From: Falsiroseomonas sp.
GTDB taxonomy: Bacteria; Pseudomonadota; Alphaproteobacteria; Acetobacterales; Acetobacteraceae
Length of the DNA: 64,000 bases
Assembly: GCF_030695085.1 (NCBI RefSeq)
Contig: NZ_JAUYTS010000018.1
Coordinates: 18,326 to 82,325 of the forward strand
Direction of reading: 5' to 3'
Shown: positions 55,501 to 62,763 of the stretch, piece by piece
Position numbering within the stretch: position 1 is the first letter of the stretch
Layout: each line of letters begins with the position of its first letter
The notes under the pieces: generated by a model
Database searches by the model: none
Seen by the model: the letters and a program-made list of their open reading frames with translations, nothing else
What the model was told of the DNA's origin: nothing
Program-made: the position numbers and the translations under genes

Positions 55501-57113
55501 CGGAGGAGGAGGACGCGACGGAGAATGTGGCGGCGCGGGAGGTGGAGAGCATCCTGGGCCTCGCCAATGCGCGTGGCGTGCCGAATGTGATGCTGCGCTG
55601 GCATTATCGCAGCCGGCACGAAAGCCTGATCGCCACCAGCAACGCGCAATTCTACGGCGGCCGGCTGATGGTGCTGCCCTCCCCGCGCGGCCGGTCCCCG
55701 GCGCTCGGCCTGTCGCTGGTGAAGGTCGCGGGCCAGTGGCAGGCGGGTGCCGGGGTGAACCAGGCGGAAGCGCGCGCCGTGGCCGAAGCCGTGCTGCGGC
55801 ACGCGAAGGAAAACCCCGGCGAGACGCTCGGCGTCGCCGCCTTCTCGCTGCGGCAGCGCGATGCGATCCTTGACGCGGTGGAGGCGCTGCGGCGCGAGGA
55901 TGACTCGGCGGAGGCCTTCTTCACCGCGCATCCGCACGAGCCTTTCTTCGTCAAGAACCTGGAGAATGTGCAGGGCGATGAGCGCGACGCGATGTTCATC
56001 AGCGTCGGCTATGCGCGCGGCGCCGATGGCCGGCTCGCCATGCGCTTCGGCCCGCTATCCGCGGAGGGCGGGGAGCGGCGGCTGAATGTGCTGATCACCC
56101 GCGCCAAGACGCGCTGCGTGGTGTTCTCCGGCATCACCGCCGAGGATATCGACCTGGCGCGCGCCACGGGTGCCGGCGTCGCCGCGCTGAAGGCCTTCCT
56201 GCAATTCGCCGAGGGCGGTGAGGATCGCCGCGCGACCGGCGGCGACGCCACCGCGCCGCTCGCCCGCATCATCGCGGATGAGATCAGCGCGGCGGGGATG
56301 GAGCCGGTAGCGCGCGTCGGCAGCGCCGGCCTGTTCCTGGACGTGGCCGCAAGGCAGGACGGCGACTATCTGCTGGGTGTCGAGGCCGATGCGGCGCATT
56401 GGGCCGCGCTGCGCGGCGCGCGGGATCGGGACAATGGCCGCGGCGCGGCACTCGGCCGGATGGGCTGGCGGCTGCACCGCGCCTGGAGCCTCGCCTGGCT
56501 GCAACGCCCGGATGCGGAACGCGCACGCTTGCGCTCGGCGCTTGGTGCGGCGCCGGAGGAGCCGCAGCAGGCCACCCACCTGCCCGCCGATCCGGGACTC
56601 GCGCGGCCCTATGCGGAGGCTGCGCCGGAGATGCCCGAGGGCCGGATCCCCGACCTGCCCTTCGCCCGGCTGGCCGCGCTGCTGGCGGAGGTGATCCGGG
56701 TGGAGCAGCCGGTGCATGGCGATGCGGTGCTGGAACGTGCGCGCCTGCTGTTCGGGCAGGAGGTGCTGTCCGCCACCGACCGCGCCGCGCTGCAACAGGC
56801 GCTGCGCCTGGCGCGGCAGTTGGAGGGGGTTGCGGAGGAAGCCGGCTTCTGGAGCGCGGAAGGCGCCGGCCCCGTATTGCCCCGCGACCGTCGCGCCGCC
56901 GCGCCGCATCTGCGCCGTGCCGCCCTGCTGCCGCCGGCGGAGGTGCAGGCGGCGGCCCAGGCGCTGCTGACCGCCATGCCCGGCTCCACCGAGGATGAAC
57001 TGGTGGCCGGCGTGGTCCGGCTGCTCGGGCTGGAAGCCTCGGCCGCGCCGGCCATCGCGGCGCGAATCGCGGCCCTGGTCGGCGCCGGCGTGCTGCGTCC
57101 GGCCAGGGCGTAA
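52572..57113 (+). CDS. Large DUF4011 / superfamily 1 helicase / Vsr-like nuclease / DUF3320 protein
   Basis: A 1513-residue protein. N-terminal DUF4011-like segment (RRGLLDLSTRNRLLSL). Superfamily 1 helicase: Walker A with Lys339 (GPPGTGKSQTIATI), Walker B Asp932-Glu933 (VMDEASQIEP), DDRQMPPTRFF, RSRHESLIATSN, NVQGDERDAMF and GERRLNVLITRAK. A long Ala-rich region (about 400-900) separates motifs I and II. After the helicase, a Vsr/MTES_1575-like endonuclease fold is suggested by Asp1257 (LFLDVAA), Glu1271-Ala-Asp1273 and WRLHRAWSLAWL. A DUF3320-like segment (about 1360-1420, VIRVEQPVHGDAVLERA) follows. Similar multidomain proteins occur in defence islands, but no typical partner is here except the coupled antiporter. 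Function is inferred, not known. Confidence 0.85.
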   Translation: MSLLPDQLEAARRGLLDLSTRNRLLSLPKPGRSRGVVLLDDEDAGFVLAALADGRAFTFEASAETAEDAPRRTRRPVRVEGVTQADAAQSREEARRDNRLRVKLPREDLARRLRDLMQDARTAREETGIATLSLALGALAWRDPATPETERLAPLALLPVALERQGVSQVFRLRAAGGEVEENLSLRQKLQAEFRVELPPFPAEDFAPAAWAEAVAAAIGAREGWRVDVDSLAVGLFSFQKFLMWRDLDPAVNPGLLTHGMIRALVGGEALDAPPPFGPDVDVDEAIPVERLDHVMEMDGSQALAAEAVRRGGAAWETAGGGAAQAGHVVIQGPPGTGKSQTIATIIAQAVLDGRSVLFVAEKLAALEVVERRLGQIGLGPACLELHAEKQSKRAVLDELRATLAAPPVAMPDRAPVLRRLGSLRARLNQHARAMGAAVGTSGRPLHAVVGRLAARRAIGAAAPDFTLPAGDWDAARIAAARNAVAELAACAAAGGPGSIWRGVSPEPGLGPLAQDRLMARLPALIRALTAGATALEAAAMVLAQPGPAGAAHLLALSAAIAAAPTHDAAALAHPAWQAEQDPLAALAAATAALAEAGRDARLRPGALNTQGLEAARATLGEGGGFFAFLSATQRAAKALATQVVAEGAAVLPALDAAIAGQAAARAVAAGEATGRAAFGRLWGDAAAMAALVAWRRQHGAAAAAALAAGMPVLDETAVQTALAAWEELESATQLDLAEGFGQADPSLAAIAARLGDWAAQPEALTPWLAWRRAVQAAGEELAPLVQRLEAGSLKPDTAADALEDAVDEALLKAAMRARPELAAFDGAGFDRMLTDFAAADRDRIALARREVAATHAAAVARVRDLPGYRLLLGEFEKKRGHLPVRELLLRAGSAVQAAKPVFLMSPLSVAQMLAPPHGLRPGLTFDLLVMDEASQIEPVDALGAIARSRQVVVVGDDRQMPPTRFFQRMTSEEEMPEEEDATENVAAREVESILGLANARGVPNVMLRWHYRSRHESLIATSNAQFYGGRLMVLPSPRGRSPALGLSLVKVAGQWQAGAGVNQAEARAVAEAVLRHAKENPGETLGVAAFSLRQRDAILDAVEALRREDDSAEAFFTAHPHEPFFVKNLENVQGDERDAMFISVGYARGADGRLAMRFGPLSAEGGERRLNVLITRAKTRCVVFSGITAEDIDLARATGAGVAALKAFLQFAEGGEDRRATGGDATAPLARIIADEISAAGMEPVARVGSAGLFLDVAARQDGDYLLGVEADAAHWAALRGARDRDNGRGAALGRMGWRLHRAWSLAWLQRPDAERARLRSALGAAPEEPQQATHLPADPGLARPYAEAAPEMPEGRIPDLPFARLAALLAEVIRVEQPVHGDAVLERARLLFGQEVLSATDRAALQQALRLARQLEGVAEEAGFWSAEGAGPVLPRDRRAAAPHLRRAALLPPAEVQAAAQALLTAMPGSTEDELVAGVVRLLGLEASAAPAIAARIAALVGAGVLRPARA

Positions 57114-57284
57114 CGCGAGCAGCCGGAACATTCGGCCTGCGCCCTGTGCACAGCGGCGCGGCCGCGCTTACGACGCCCACACCGGGTTCATCGGCGCATC
57201 CGTCGCAACCATTTCACGCCAAGCCGCGTTCCCCCGGCATCACGAACGGTCCTGAGAGCGGGCCACCACGACGGAAGGAACGAC

Positions 57285-58253
57285 ATGATGACCAACAAGG
57301 CACGTCTCCTCGGCGCCGCGGCGCTGGGTCTGATGGTCGCGGCCTGCGGTACCGATCCGCAGGAACGCGTGACGGGTGGCGCGGCGGCCGGTGCCGCGAC
57401 GGGTGCCGGCGTTGGCGCGCTAGGTGGGCCCGTGGGCGTGGTGGCAGGTGCGGCGATCGGCGGCGGCGCGGGTGCCGTGGCCGGTGCGACAACCTCCCCG
57501 AGCGATGTGAATCTGGGGCGCCCCGTCTGGAACGATCCGGAGGTTCGCGTGCCGAGCGTTCCGGGAACCGGCGGCACCAACACCAGCGGCGGCAGCACCG
57601 CCAGCAGCGCCTCGACCCGCGATGTGCAGCGCGCCCTGAACGACCGCGGCTTCAATGCGGGCGGCGTGGACGGCATCATGGGCCCGCGCACCCGCGGCGC
57701 GCTGCGCGAATTCCAGCGCGCCAATGGCCTCACCGCCACGGGTCGTGCTGACCAGGCAACGCTGTCGGCGCTGAACGTCAGCGGCGGGCCGCAATCCATG
57801 CGCGGCAACCCGGGCCGCAATGACCGCAACAGCGCCTATATGGGCGGTGGCGTGGTCGGTGGCGGCGCCCAGAGTGGCGGCACGCAGGTCAGCCAGGCCA
57901 CCAGCCCGGATCGCAGCGGCGTGGCGACGGATGCGGATCCGGGCGCTGGCGGCACTGGCGGTTCCGGCGGCAGCACAGGCGCGCCGACGAGCCCGAACTA
58001 CGGCGGCACCGGCACGACCAACCTGCGGGAGCGCAGCGGCGTGGCGACGGATGCCGAACCGGGCACCGGCGGCACCGGTGGCTCGGGTGGCAGCACGCCG
58101 CCCGCGATGACCGGCCAGGGCGTTCCCGGGCAGACCGGCGGTTCCGGCAGCGTGCTGGAGCGTCGCGGCACGGCGACCGATGCCAGCCCGGGCACCGGTG
58201 GCACGGGCGGCTCGGGTGGTTCCAGCGGCGGGACCAGCATGCCGCCGCGCTGA
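57285..58253 (+). CDS. Lipoprotein with glycine-zipper, peptidoglycan-binding domain and Gly-rich repeats
   Basis: A 322-residue predicted lipoprotein with Cys21 in the lipobox LMVAAC. A glycine zipper (GGAAAGAATGAGVGALGG) at about 30-70 may oligomerise or insert in the outer membrane. A PG_binding_1 domain (about 108-165: VQRALNDRGFNAGGVDGIMGPRT) probably binds peptidoglycan. The C-terminal third is Gly/Ser/Thr-rich and contains three 21-residue repeats of the form RSGVATDAxPGxGGTGGSGGS. A GGAAGGA site precedes the ATG at 57285; a second ATG is one codon later. It is convergent with the TRAP operon. Confidence 0.8.
   Translation: MMTNKARLLGAAALGLMVAACGTDPQERVTGGAAAGAATGAGVGALGGPVGVVAGAAIGGGAGAVAGATTSPSDVNLGRPVWNDPEVRVPSVPGTGGTNTSGGSTASSASTRDVQRALNDRGFNAGGVDGIMGPRTRGALREFQRANGLTATGRADQATLSALNVSGGPQSMRGNPGRNDRNSAYMGGGVVGGGAQSGGTQVSQATSPDRSGVATDADPGAGGTGGSGGSTGAPTSPNYGGTGTTNLRERSGVATDAEPGTGGTGGSGGSTPPAMTGQGVPGQTGGSGSVLERRGTATDASPGTGGTGGSGGSSGGTSMPPR
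57912..58223. repeat. Three coding repeats in the lipoprotein C-terminus
   Basis: Copies at 57912-57974, 58032-58094 and 58161-58223. Each encodes 21 residues beginning R-S/R-G-V/T-A-T-D-A and ending GGTGGSGGS, spaced 40 and 43 codons apart. The DNA is also similar between copies, which could allow recombination and length variation. Confidence 0.85.
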
Positions 58254-58271
58254 TCGCAGCATGGCGTGATG

Positions 58272-58304
58272 AAAGGGGCCGGGGGCGAAAGCCTCCGGCC
58301 CTTT
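58272..58304. terminator. Bidirectional terminator between the lipoprotein and TRAP genes
   Basis: About 14 paired bases with one bulge (AAAGGGGCCGGGGGC / GCCTCCGGCCCTTT) and a GAAA tetraloop. The A-run on one side and the T-run on the other make it a proper intrinsic terminator for both convergent transcripts. Confidence 0.85.
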
Positions 58305-58310
58305 CTGCGT

Positions 58311-59642
58311 TCAGCCGCCCATCATGGTGTTGGGAAGAAAGGTGACGATGGCGGGAAAGATCGTCACCAGCGCCACCGCGATGACCATGAGGAAGAAGAA
58401 GGGCAGCGTATTGCCGGCCACCGTCATCATCCCCTTCCCCGTGAGCCCCTGCAGCACGAACAGGTTGAAGCCCACGGGCGGCGTGATCTGCGCCATCTCC
58501 ACCACCAGCACGATGAAGATGCCGAACCAGATCAGGTCGAAGCCGGTCTGCGCGATGATCGGCAGCACCACCGACGCGGTCAGCACGATCATGCTGATGC
58601 CGTCGATGAAACAGCCGAGCAGCAAGTAGATCACCGTCAGGAAGGCGATGATCATGAAGGGGCTGAAGCCCTGGCTGCCGACCCAGGTGGCCATCGCCGC
58701 CGGAATGCCGGAATAGGCCATCGCCTTGGTCAGGAAGGCAGCCCCCGCCAGGATCAGGTTGATCATGCAGGACAGCTTCACCGCGCCCATCAGGCTGGCG
58801 GTGAAGGATTTGCGGTTGAGCGTGCCGCCCCAGGCGGACAGCGCCAGCGCGCCAGCCACGCCGAAGGCCGCGGCTTCGGTTGCCGTCGCCCAGCCGAAAT
58901 AGATGCTGCCCATGACGAAGCCGATCAGCAGCAGCACCGGGAACAACTGCCCGCTGGCGCGCAGCTTTTCCCGCAGCGGCATCGGCGGGTCGGCCGGCGG
59001 CACCAGCTTCGGGTTCAGCAGCGACCAGATCGCGATGTAGCCGGAGAACAGCACGATCAGCAGCAGCGCCGGCCCGAGCCCCGCGATGAACAGCCGGACG
59101 ATGGAAACCTCCGCCGCCACGCCATAGACGATCATCACGATCGAGGGTGGTATCAGCAGCCCGAGCGTGCCGGCCCCGGCGAGCGAGCCGATCGCCATCG
59201 GCTGGTGATAGCCGCGCTTCGTCAGCGCGGGCAGCGACATCTTACCGATGGTCGCCGTGGTTGCGGCGGAGGAGCCGGAGACGGCGGCGAAGATGCCGCA
59301 GCCAAGCACATTCACATGCATCAGCCGCCCCGGCAGCCACTGCACCCAGGGGGCGAGGCCGCGGAACATGTCGTCCGACAATCGCGTGCGGAACAGGATC
59401 TCACCCATCCAGATGAACAGCGGCAGCGCCGCCAGCGTCCAGCTGGCAAGCGACCCCCAGACGGCGCTGCCCAGCACCTTCTCCGCCGGGAAGCTCGCCA
59501 TCCCGGTCATCAGCATGGGCAGCGCGATCACGCCGACCAGGCCGGTCATCAGCAACCCAAGCCCGATCCAGACACCAAGGCCGAGGATCAGGAACAGCAC
59601 GCCGAGCAGCAGAAGCCCGGCCTCGGTCTGCGCGAGGTCCAT
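58311..59642 (-). CDS. TRAP transporter large permease (DctM-like)
   Basis: A 443-residue membrane protein with about 12 TM segments. DctM hallmarks are MGEILFRTRLSDDMFRGL, ATTATIGKMSLPALTKRGYHQPMA, GAGTLGLLIPPSIVMIVYG and the C-terminal TPPVGFNLFVLQGL. It is the ion-coupled channel of a TRAP importer. It starts 2 nt after the small permease gene and ends at the shared terminator. Confidence 0.94.
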   Translation of the reverse strand: MDLAQTEAGLLLLGVLFLILGLGVWIGLGLLMTGLVGVIALPMLMTGMASFPAEKVLGSAVWGSLASWTLAALPLFIWMGEILFRTRLSDDMFRGLAPWVQWLPGRLMHVNVLGCGIFAAVSGSSAATTATIGKMSLPALTKRGYHQPMAIGSLAGAGTLGLLIPPSIVMIVYGVAAEVSIVRLFIAGLGPALLLIVLFSGYIAIWSLLNPKLVPPADPPMPLREKLRASGQLFPVLLLIGFVMGSIYFGWATATEAAAFGVAGALALSAWGGTLNRKSFTASLMGAVKLSCMINLILAGAAFLTKAMAYSGIPAAMATWVGSQGFSPFMIIAFLTVIYLLLGCFIDGISMIVLTASVVLPIIAQTGFDLIWFGIFIVLVVEMAQITPPVGFNLFVLQGLTGKGMMTVAGNTLPFFFLMVIAVALVTIFPAIVTFLPNTMMGG

Positions 59643-59644
59643 GT

Positions 59645-60184
59645 TCAGATTTCCCCCATCGCGCGTTCCAGGGCCGATACCTCCGCCGCGCGGCGGTAGG
59701 AAGGCGTACCGCCGGCCAGATGCACCACCAGATCGTCGAGCAGCGCCAGCGCGAACAAGGTGCAGCCCACGGCGCAGGCGGATTGCGGCACCCAGAGCAG
59801 CCAGGGCACGGTGCCCTGCGCCACATCCTCGAACTGCCAGGAATCATAGGCGAGGTCGGCGACCGCATAGGCCAGGAAGCCGGCCAGACCGGTGCTGAGC
59901 ACCAGGGCCAGCGTCTCCATGCCCGTGCGGGCGGCGCCCTTCACATGGCCGATGATGAGATCGACGCGGATATGCGCGCCGTTCCGGAAGGCATAGGCCA
60001 GCGGCAGCAGGGCCGAACTGGCGACGGCAAAGGCCGTCAGGTCATCCGCGCCATCCAGCGACACGCCGAATTGCCGGCCAATCACCTGCAAGGCGATGAT
60101 GATTCCAATGCTGGCCAGCGTGATGGCGCCGGCAATGCCGCCGGCCAGATACAGCAGGTCCAGACCCCGGCGCAGCGCGCCCAT
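59645..60184 (-). CDS. TRAP transporter small permease (DctQ-like)
   Basis: A 179-residue protein with four TM segments. Typical features are SLDGADDLTAFAVASSALLPLAYAFRNGAHIRVDLI and WLLWVPQSACAVGCTLFAL. It pairs with the large permease. The ATG at 60184 lies 1 nt after the receptor stop; a longer frame upstream lies within the receptor gene and is not supported. Confidence 0.93.
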   Translation of the reverse strand: MGALRRGLDLLYLAGGIAGAITLASIGIIIALQVIGRQFGVSLDGADDLTAFAVASSALLPLAYAFRNGAHIRVDLIIGHVKGAARTGMETLALVLSTGLAGFLAYAVADLAYDSWQFEDVAQGTVPWLLWVPQSACAVGCTLFALALLDDLVVHLAGGTPSYRRAAEVSALERAMGEI

Positions 60185-60185
60185 C

Positions 60186-61172
60186 TCAGCCGGCCGCCCG
60201 CAGATCGGCGATGATCTTGCGGCCATCCTCACCGGCGCGTCCGGCCCATTCATCGGCCATGATGGCGCCGATGCGGGCCATGCCCTCCATCAGGGCGGGC
60301 GAGGCGGTGGGCACGGTCATGCCGCGGCTGGCGAGCGTGGCCTGCGCCGAATCGCGCGCCGCCTCGCTCATCGCCCAGCCACGCGTCTCGGCGGCGGCGG
60401 CGGCGCTGCGGATGGTGGCCTGCACCTCCGCCGGCAGCGCTTCCAGCGCACGGCGATTCACGAACACCGCATTCTTGGTCCAGGTGAAGCCGATCGGCGT
60501 GAAGAAGCGCGCGTAATCCCAGGCCGCGCTGTCCACGCCGGTGGCGGCGGAGGTCACCATGGAATTGACCACGCCGGTGGCGAAGGCCTGCGGGATCTCG
60601 GCCGCCTGCACCAGCGTCGGCGTGGCGCCGATCAGCGTGGCGAAGCGATTCGTCATCACGTTGAAGGTGCGCATCCGGCTGCCGCGCAGCGCCTCCAGCG
60701 TATCGACCGGGACGTTGGTGTAGAAGCCCGAAGGCGGCCAGGGCACCGTGTAGAGCAGGGAAAGCCCCTGCCGCGCCAGCCGCGCCTCCAGCATCGGGCG
60801 GGACAGGTCGGCCAGCTTCCTCGCACCGGCATAGCTGGTGACGAGCTGCGGGATGCTGTCCACTTCCAGCAGCGGATCCTCATTGCCATAGGCCGAGATC
60901 AGGATCTCACCGAGCTGCACCTGGCCGGTCTGCGCGCCGCGCTTGATCTGCGGCATCGGCAGCAGCGCGCCGTTGCTATGCAGCTGGATGGAAAGCCGGC
61001 CGCCGGAGCCGGCTTCCACCTCGGTGATGAAGTCGCGGATGTTGCGCGTGTGGAAATTGCCGTCGGGGTAGGGCGTCGCGAATTGCCAGCGGGTGGCCTG
61101 GGCCTGGGCAAGGCGGGGCAGTGCGGGAACAGCGAGGCCAGCCGCCAGAATGGCGCGGCGAGAAAGAATCAT
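60186..61172 (-). CDS. TRAP transporter solute receptor (DctP-like), copy 1
   Basis: A 328-residue periplasmic receptor with the signal LSRRAILAAGLAVPALPRLAQA (twin-Arg-like). Landmarks are TPYPDGNFHTRNIRDF, LHSNGALLPMPQIKRG and VDSIPQLVTSYAGARKLAD, with the ligand-carboxylate Arg region RMRTFNVMTNRFA. It directly precedes the two permease genes. A close paralogue lies upstream, separated by a strong hairpin. Confidence 0.92.
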   Translation of the reverse strand: MILSRRAILAAGLAVPALPRLAQAQATRWQFATPYPDGNFHTRNIRDFITEVEAGSGGRLSIQLHSNGALLPMPQIKRGAQTGQVQLGEILISAYGNEDPLLEVDSIPQLVTSYAGARKLADLSRPMLEARLARQGLSLLYTVPWPPSGFYTNVPVDTLEALRGSRMRTFNVMTNRFATLIGATPTLVQAAEIPQAFATGVVNSMVTSAATGVDSAAWDYARFFTPIGFTWTKNAVFVNRRALEALPAEVQATIRSAAAAAETRGWAMSEAARDSAQATLASRGMTVPTASPALMEGMARIGAIMADEWAGRAGEDGRKIIADLRAAG

Positions 61173-61306
61173 GTTTGAAGCCCCCGATTGGCAGCGTGTT
61201 GTTCTGCCCGCGATCATCGGGGCCAAAGGGCGCCGCGCGCAAGGGCCTGCTGCGGTGCAGCGAAAGTTTCGGGACGATCGCGAAGGTGGTGAGGCCCCCC
61301 TCACCG

Positions 61307-61336
61307 GCCCGCTCCCCCCGTCTGGGGGGAGCGGGC
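61307..61336 (-). terminator. Perfect 13-bp hairpin between the two TRAP receptor genes
   Basis: GCCCGCTCCCCCC / GGGGGGAGCGGGC with a GTCT loop, starting 8 nt after the stop of the upstream receptor. No T-run follows on the minus strand. It may end or protect the upstream receptor mRNA and set receptor-to-permease ratio. Confidence 0.65.
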
Positions 61337-61343
61337 GTTCAGG

Positions 61344-62327
61344 TCAGGCGCGGTAGTCGGCGATCAGTTTGGCGCCATCGGCCCCGGCACGCGCAACCCA
61401 CTCATCGGTCATCGTGGTGCTGATGCGGCGCAGGCCGGCGAGGAATTCCTCGGTCGGCGGGATCACCTGCATGCCACGCTGGGCGAGCGTGGCCTCCGTG
61501 CTGCGCTGCGCCTCCGCGCTCATCTCATAGCCGCGCGTCTCGGCCGCCGCGGCCGCGGCACGCACCGCGGCCTGGTCGGCGGCGGACAGCGCCTCGAGCG
61601 CGCGGCGGGAGACCAGGACGGCGTTCTTGGTCATCGAGAAGCCGAGCGGCGTGAAGACCTTGGCGTAGTCCCAGGCGGCCGTGTCGACACCGGTCTGGGC
61701 GGAGGTGATCTGCGCCTGCACCACGCCGGTGGCGAAGGCCTGCGCCAGTTCCGCCGCCTGCACCAGCGTGGGCTGCGCGCCGACCAGGGCCGCGAAGCGG
61801 TTGGTCGCCGGGCTGAAGGTGCGGAAGCGCAGGCCGCGCAGACCTTCGATGGTCGGGATCGGGTTCTGGGCATAGAGGCCGGCCGGCGGCCATGGCACCA
61901 TGTAGAGCAGGCTGAGGCCCTGGCGCCCGATGCGCGCCTCGATATAGGGCTTCTGCAGGTCGGCCAGCTTCTTCGCCTGGGCGAAGTTGGTGACAAGCTG
62001 CGGAATCGCGTCGGCGTCGAAGAAGACATCCTCGTTCGAATAGGCGGTCAGCAGGATCTCACCCGCCTGCACCTGGCCGGTCTGCACGCCGCGCTTGATC
62101 TGGGGCATCGGCAGCAGGCTGGCGCCGCTGTGCAACTGGACGGAGAGGCGGCCACTGGTCGCGGCCTCGATCTCCGTCAGCATCTGCCGGATATTGCGGG
62201 TGTGGAAATTGCCGTCCGGATAGGGCGTGGCCATCTGCCAGCGCGTCTGTGCCGCGGCGCCGCGCGACAAGGCAGGCATGGCAAGGGCCGCGCCGGCGGC
62301 GGCGAGGAGGTTGCGGCGTAAGGTCAT
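61344..62327 (-). CDS. TRAP transporter solute receptor (DctP-like), copy 2
   Basis: A 327-residue paralogue of the downstream receptor, with the same framework (TPYPDGNFHTRNIRQM, LHSGASLLPMPQIKRGVQTGQV, AIPQLVTNFAQAKKLAD, RFRTFSPATNRFA). The signal runs MTLRRNLLAAAGAALAMPALSRGAAAQ. Differences lie at scattered positions, including near the ligand Arg (RTFSPATNR against RTFNVMTNR). This could change ligand specificity. Both receptors probably serve the one permease pair downstream. Confidence 0.92.
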   Translation of the reverse strand: MTLRRNLLAAAGAALAMPALSRGAAAQTRWQMATPYPDGNFHTRNIRQMLTEIEAATSGRLSVQLHSGASLLPMPQIKRGVQTGQVQAGEILLTAYSNEDVFFDADAIPQLVTNFAQAKKLADLQKPYIEARIGRQGLSLLYMVPWPPAGLYAQNPIPTIEGLRGLRFRTFSPATNRFAALVGAQPTLVQAAELAQAFATGVVQAQITSAQTGVDTAAWDYAKVFTPLGFSMTKNAVLVSRRALEALSAADQAAVRAAAAAAETRGYEMSAEAQRSTEATLAQRGMQVIPPTEEFLAGLRRISTTMTDEWVARAGADGAKLIADYRA

Positions 62328-62389
62328 GGTGAAGCTGTCCCTCGGATGTTGCTCTCCGTGGCGCGAGCATCGCCTCCAACCGACCGAAT

Positions 62390-62410
62390 GGGCAACCCCC
62401 TTGGTTGCCC
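62390..62410 (-). terminator. Hairpin after the small HicA-like gene
   Basis: Perfect 8-bp stem GGGCAACC / GGTTGCCC with loop ccctt, starting 8 nt after the stop at 62418. It separates the small gene from the TRAP receptor gene. Confidence 0.55.
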
Positions 62411-62417
62411 CCCGGGT

Positions 62418-62684
62418 CTACAGCGGGTAGTCGCGCTCCGGATCGATGCCGGCGGTGGTCAGGAATTTCCGCATCTCCACAACCTCCTCCTTCGACAGGC
62501 TGTGGCGGGTGTCATGGAAGCCGTGGGTGCGGCCGGCGAGCGAGACCTTCACCTGGCCATGCCCGCCTGTGGTCACCTCCGCCCCCACGGCCTCCATCAC
62601 CGCAAAGGCCTGCTTCGGGTCGATATTGGCGCTGACCGGGTGCGCGAACAGCGCGTGGAGGACCTTGCGGTGCTGGTGGTTCAT
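62418..62684 (-). CDS. Small HicA-like (dsRBD-fold) protein of unknown function
   Basis: An 88-residue protein beginning MNHQHRKVLHALFAHPVSANID. It has the order of a HicA-like double-stranded RNA-binding fold: helix (RKVLHALFAHP), helix (PKQAFAVMEAVGAEV), a strand pair with a His (TTGGHGQVKVSLAG) and a C-terminal helix (SLSKEEVVEMRKFL). No HicB-like partner is adjacent. The AGGGGC site fixes the ATG at 62684. An FNR/FixK-like box lies 59 bp upstream, suggesting low-oxygen control. Confidence 0.72.
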   Translation of the reverse strand: MNHQHRKVLHALFAHPVSANIDPKQAFAVMEAVGAEVTTGGHGQVKVSLAGRTHGFHDTRHSLSKEEVVEMRKFLTTAGIDPERDYPL

Positions 62685-62742
62685 GAATCTTGCCCCTGGC
62701 GTTGTGACCGGGACAGTCTCCGCCCGCGCGAGGCGCGGGTCC

Positions 62743-62756
62743 TTGACCTGAATCAA
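62743..62756 (-). promoter_or_regulatory. FNR/FixK-type box
   Basis: TTGAC-CTGA-ATCAA on the plus strand, one mismatch from the palindromic TTGAT-N4-ATCAA consensus; flanking C and G extend the symmetry. It is centred about 65 bp upstream of the small HicA-like gene. In other alphaproteobacteria similar sites bind FnrL or FixK. Confidence 0.6.
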
Positions 62757-62763
62757 GCGGGAC

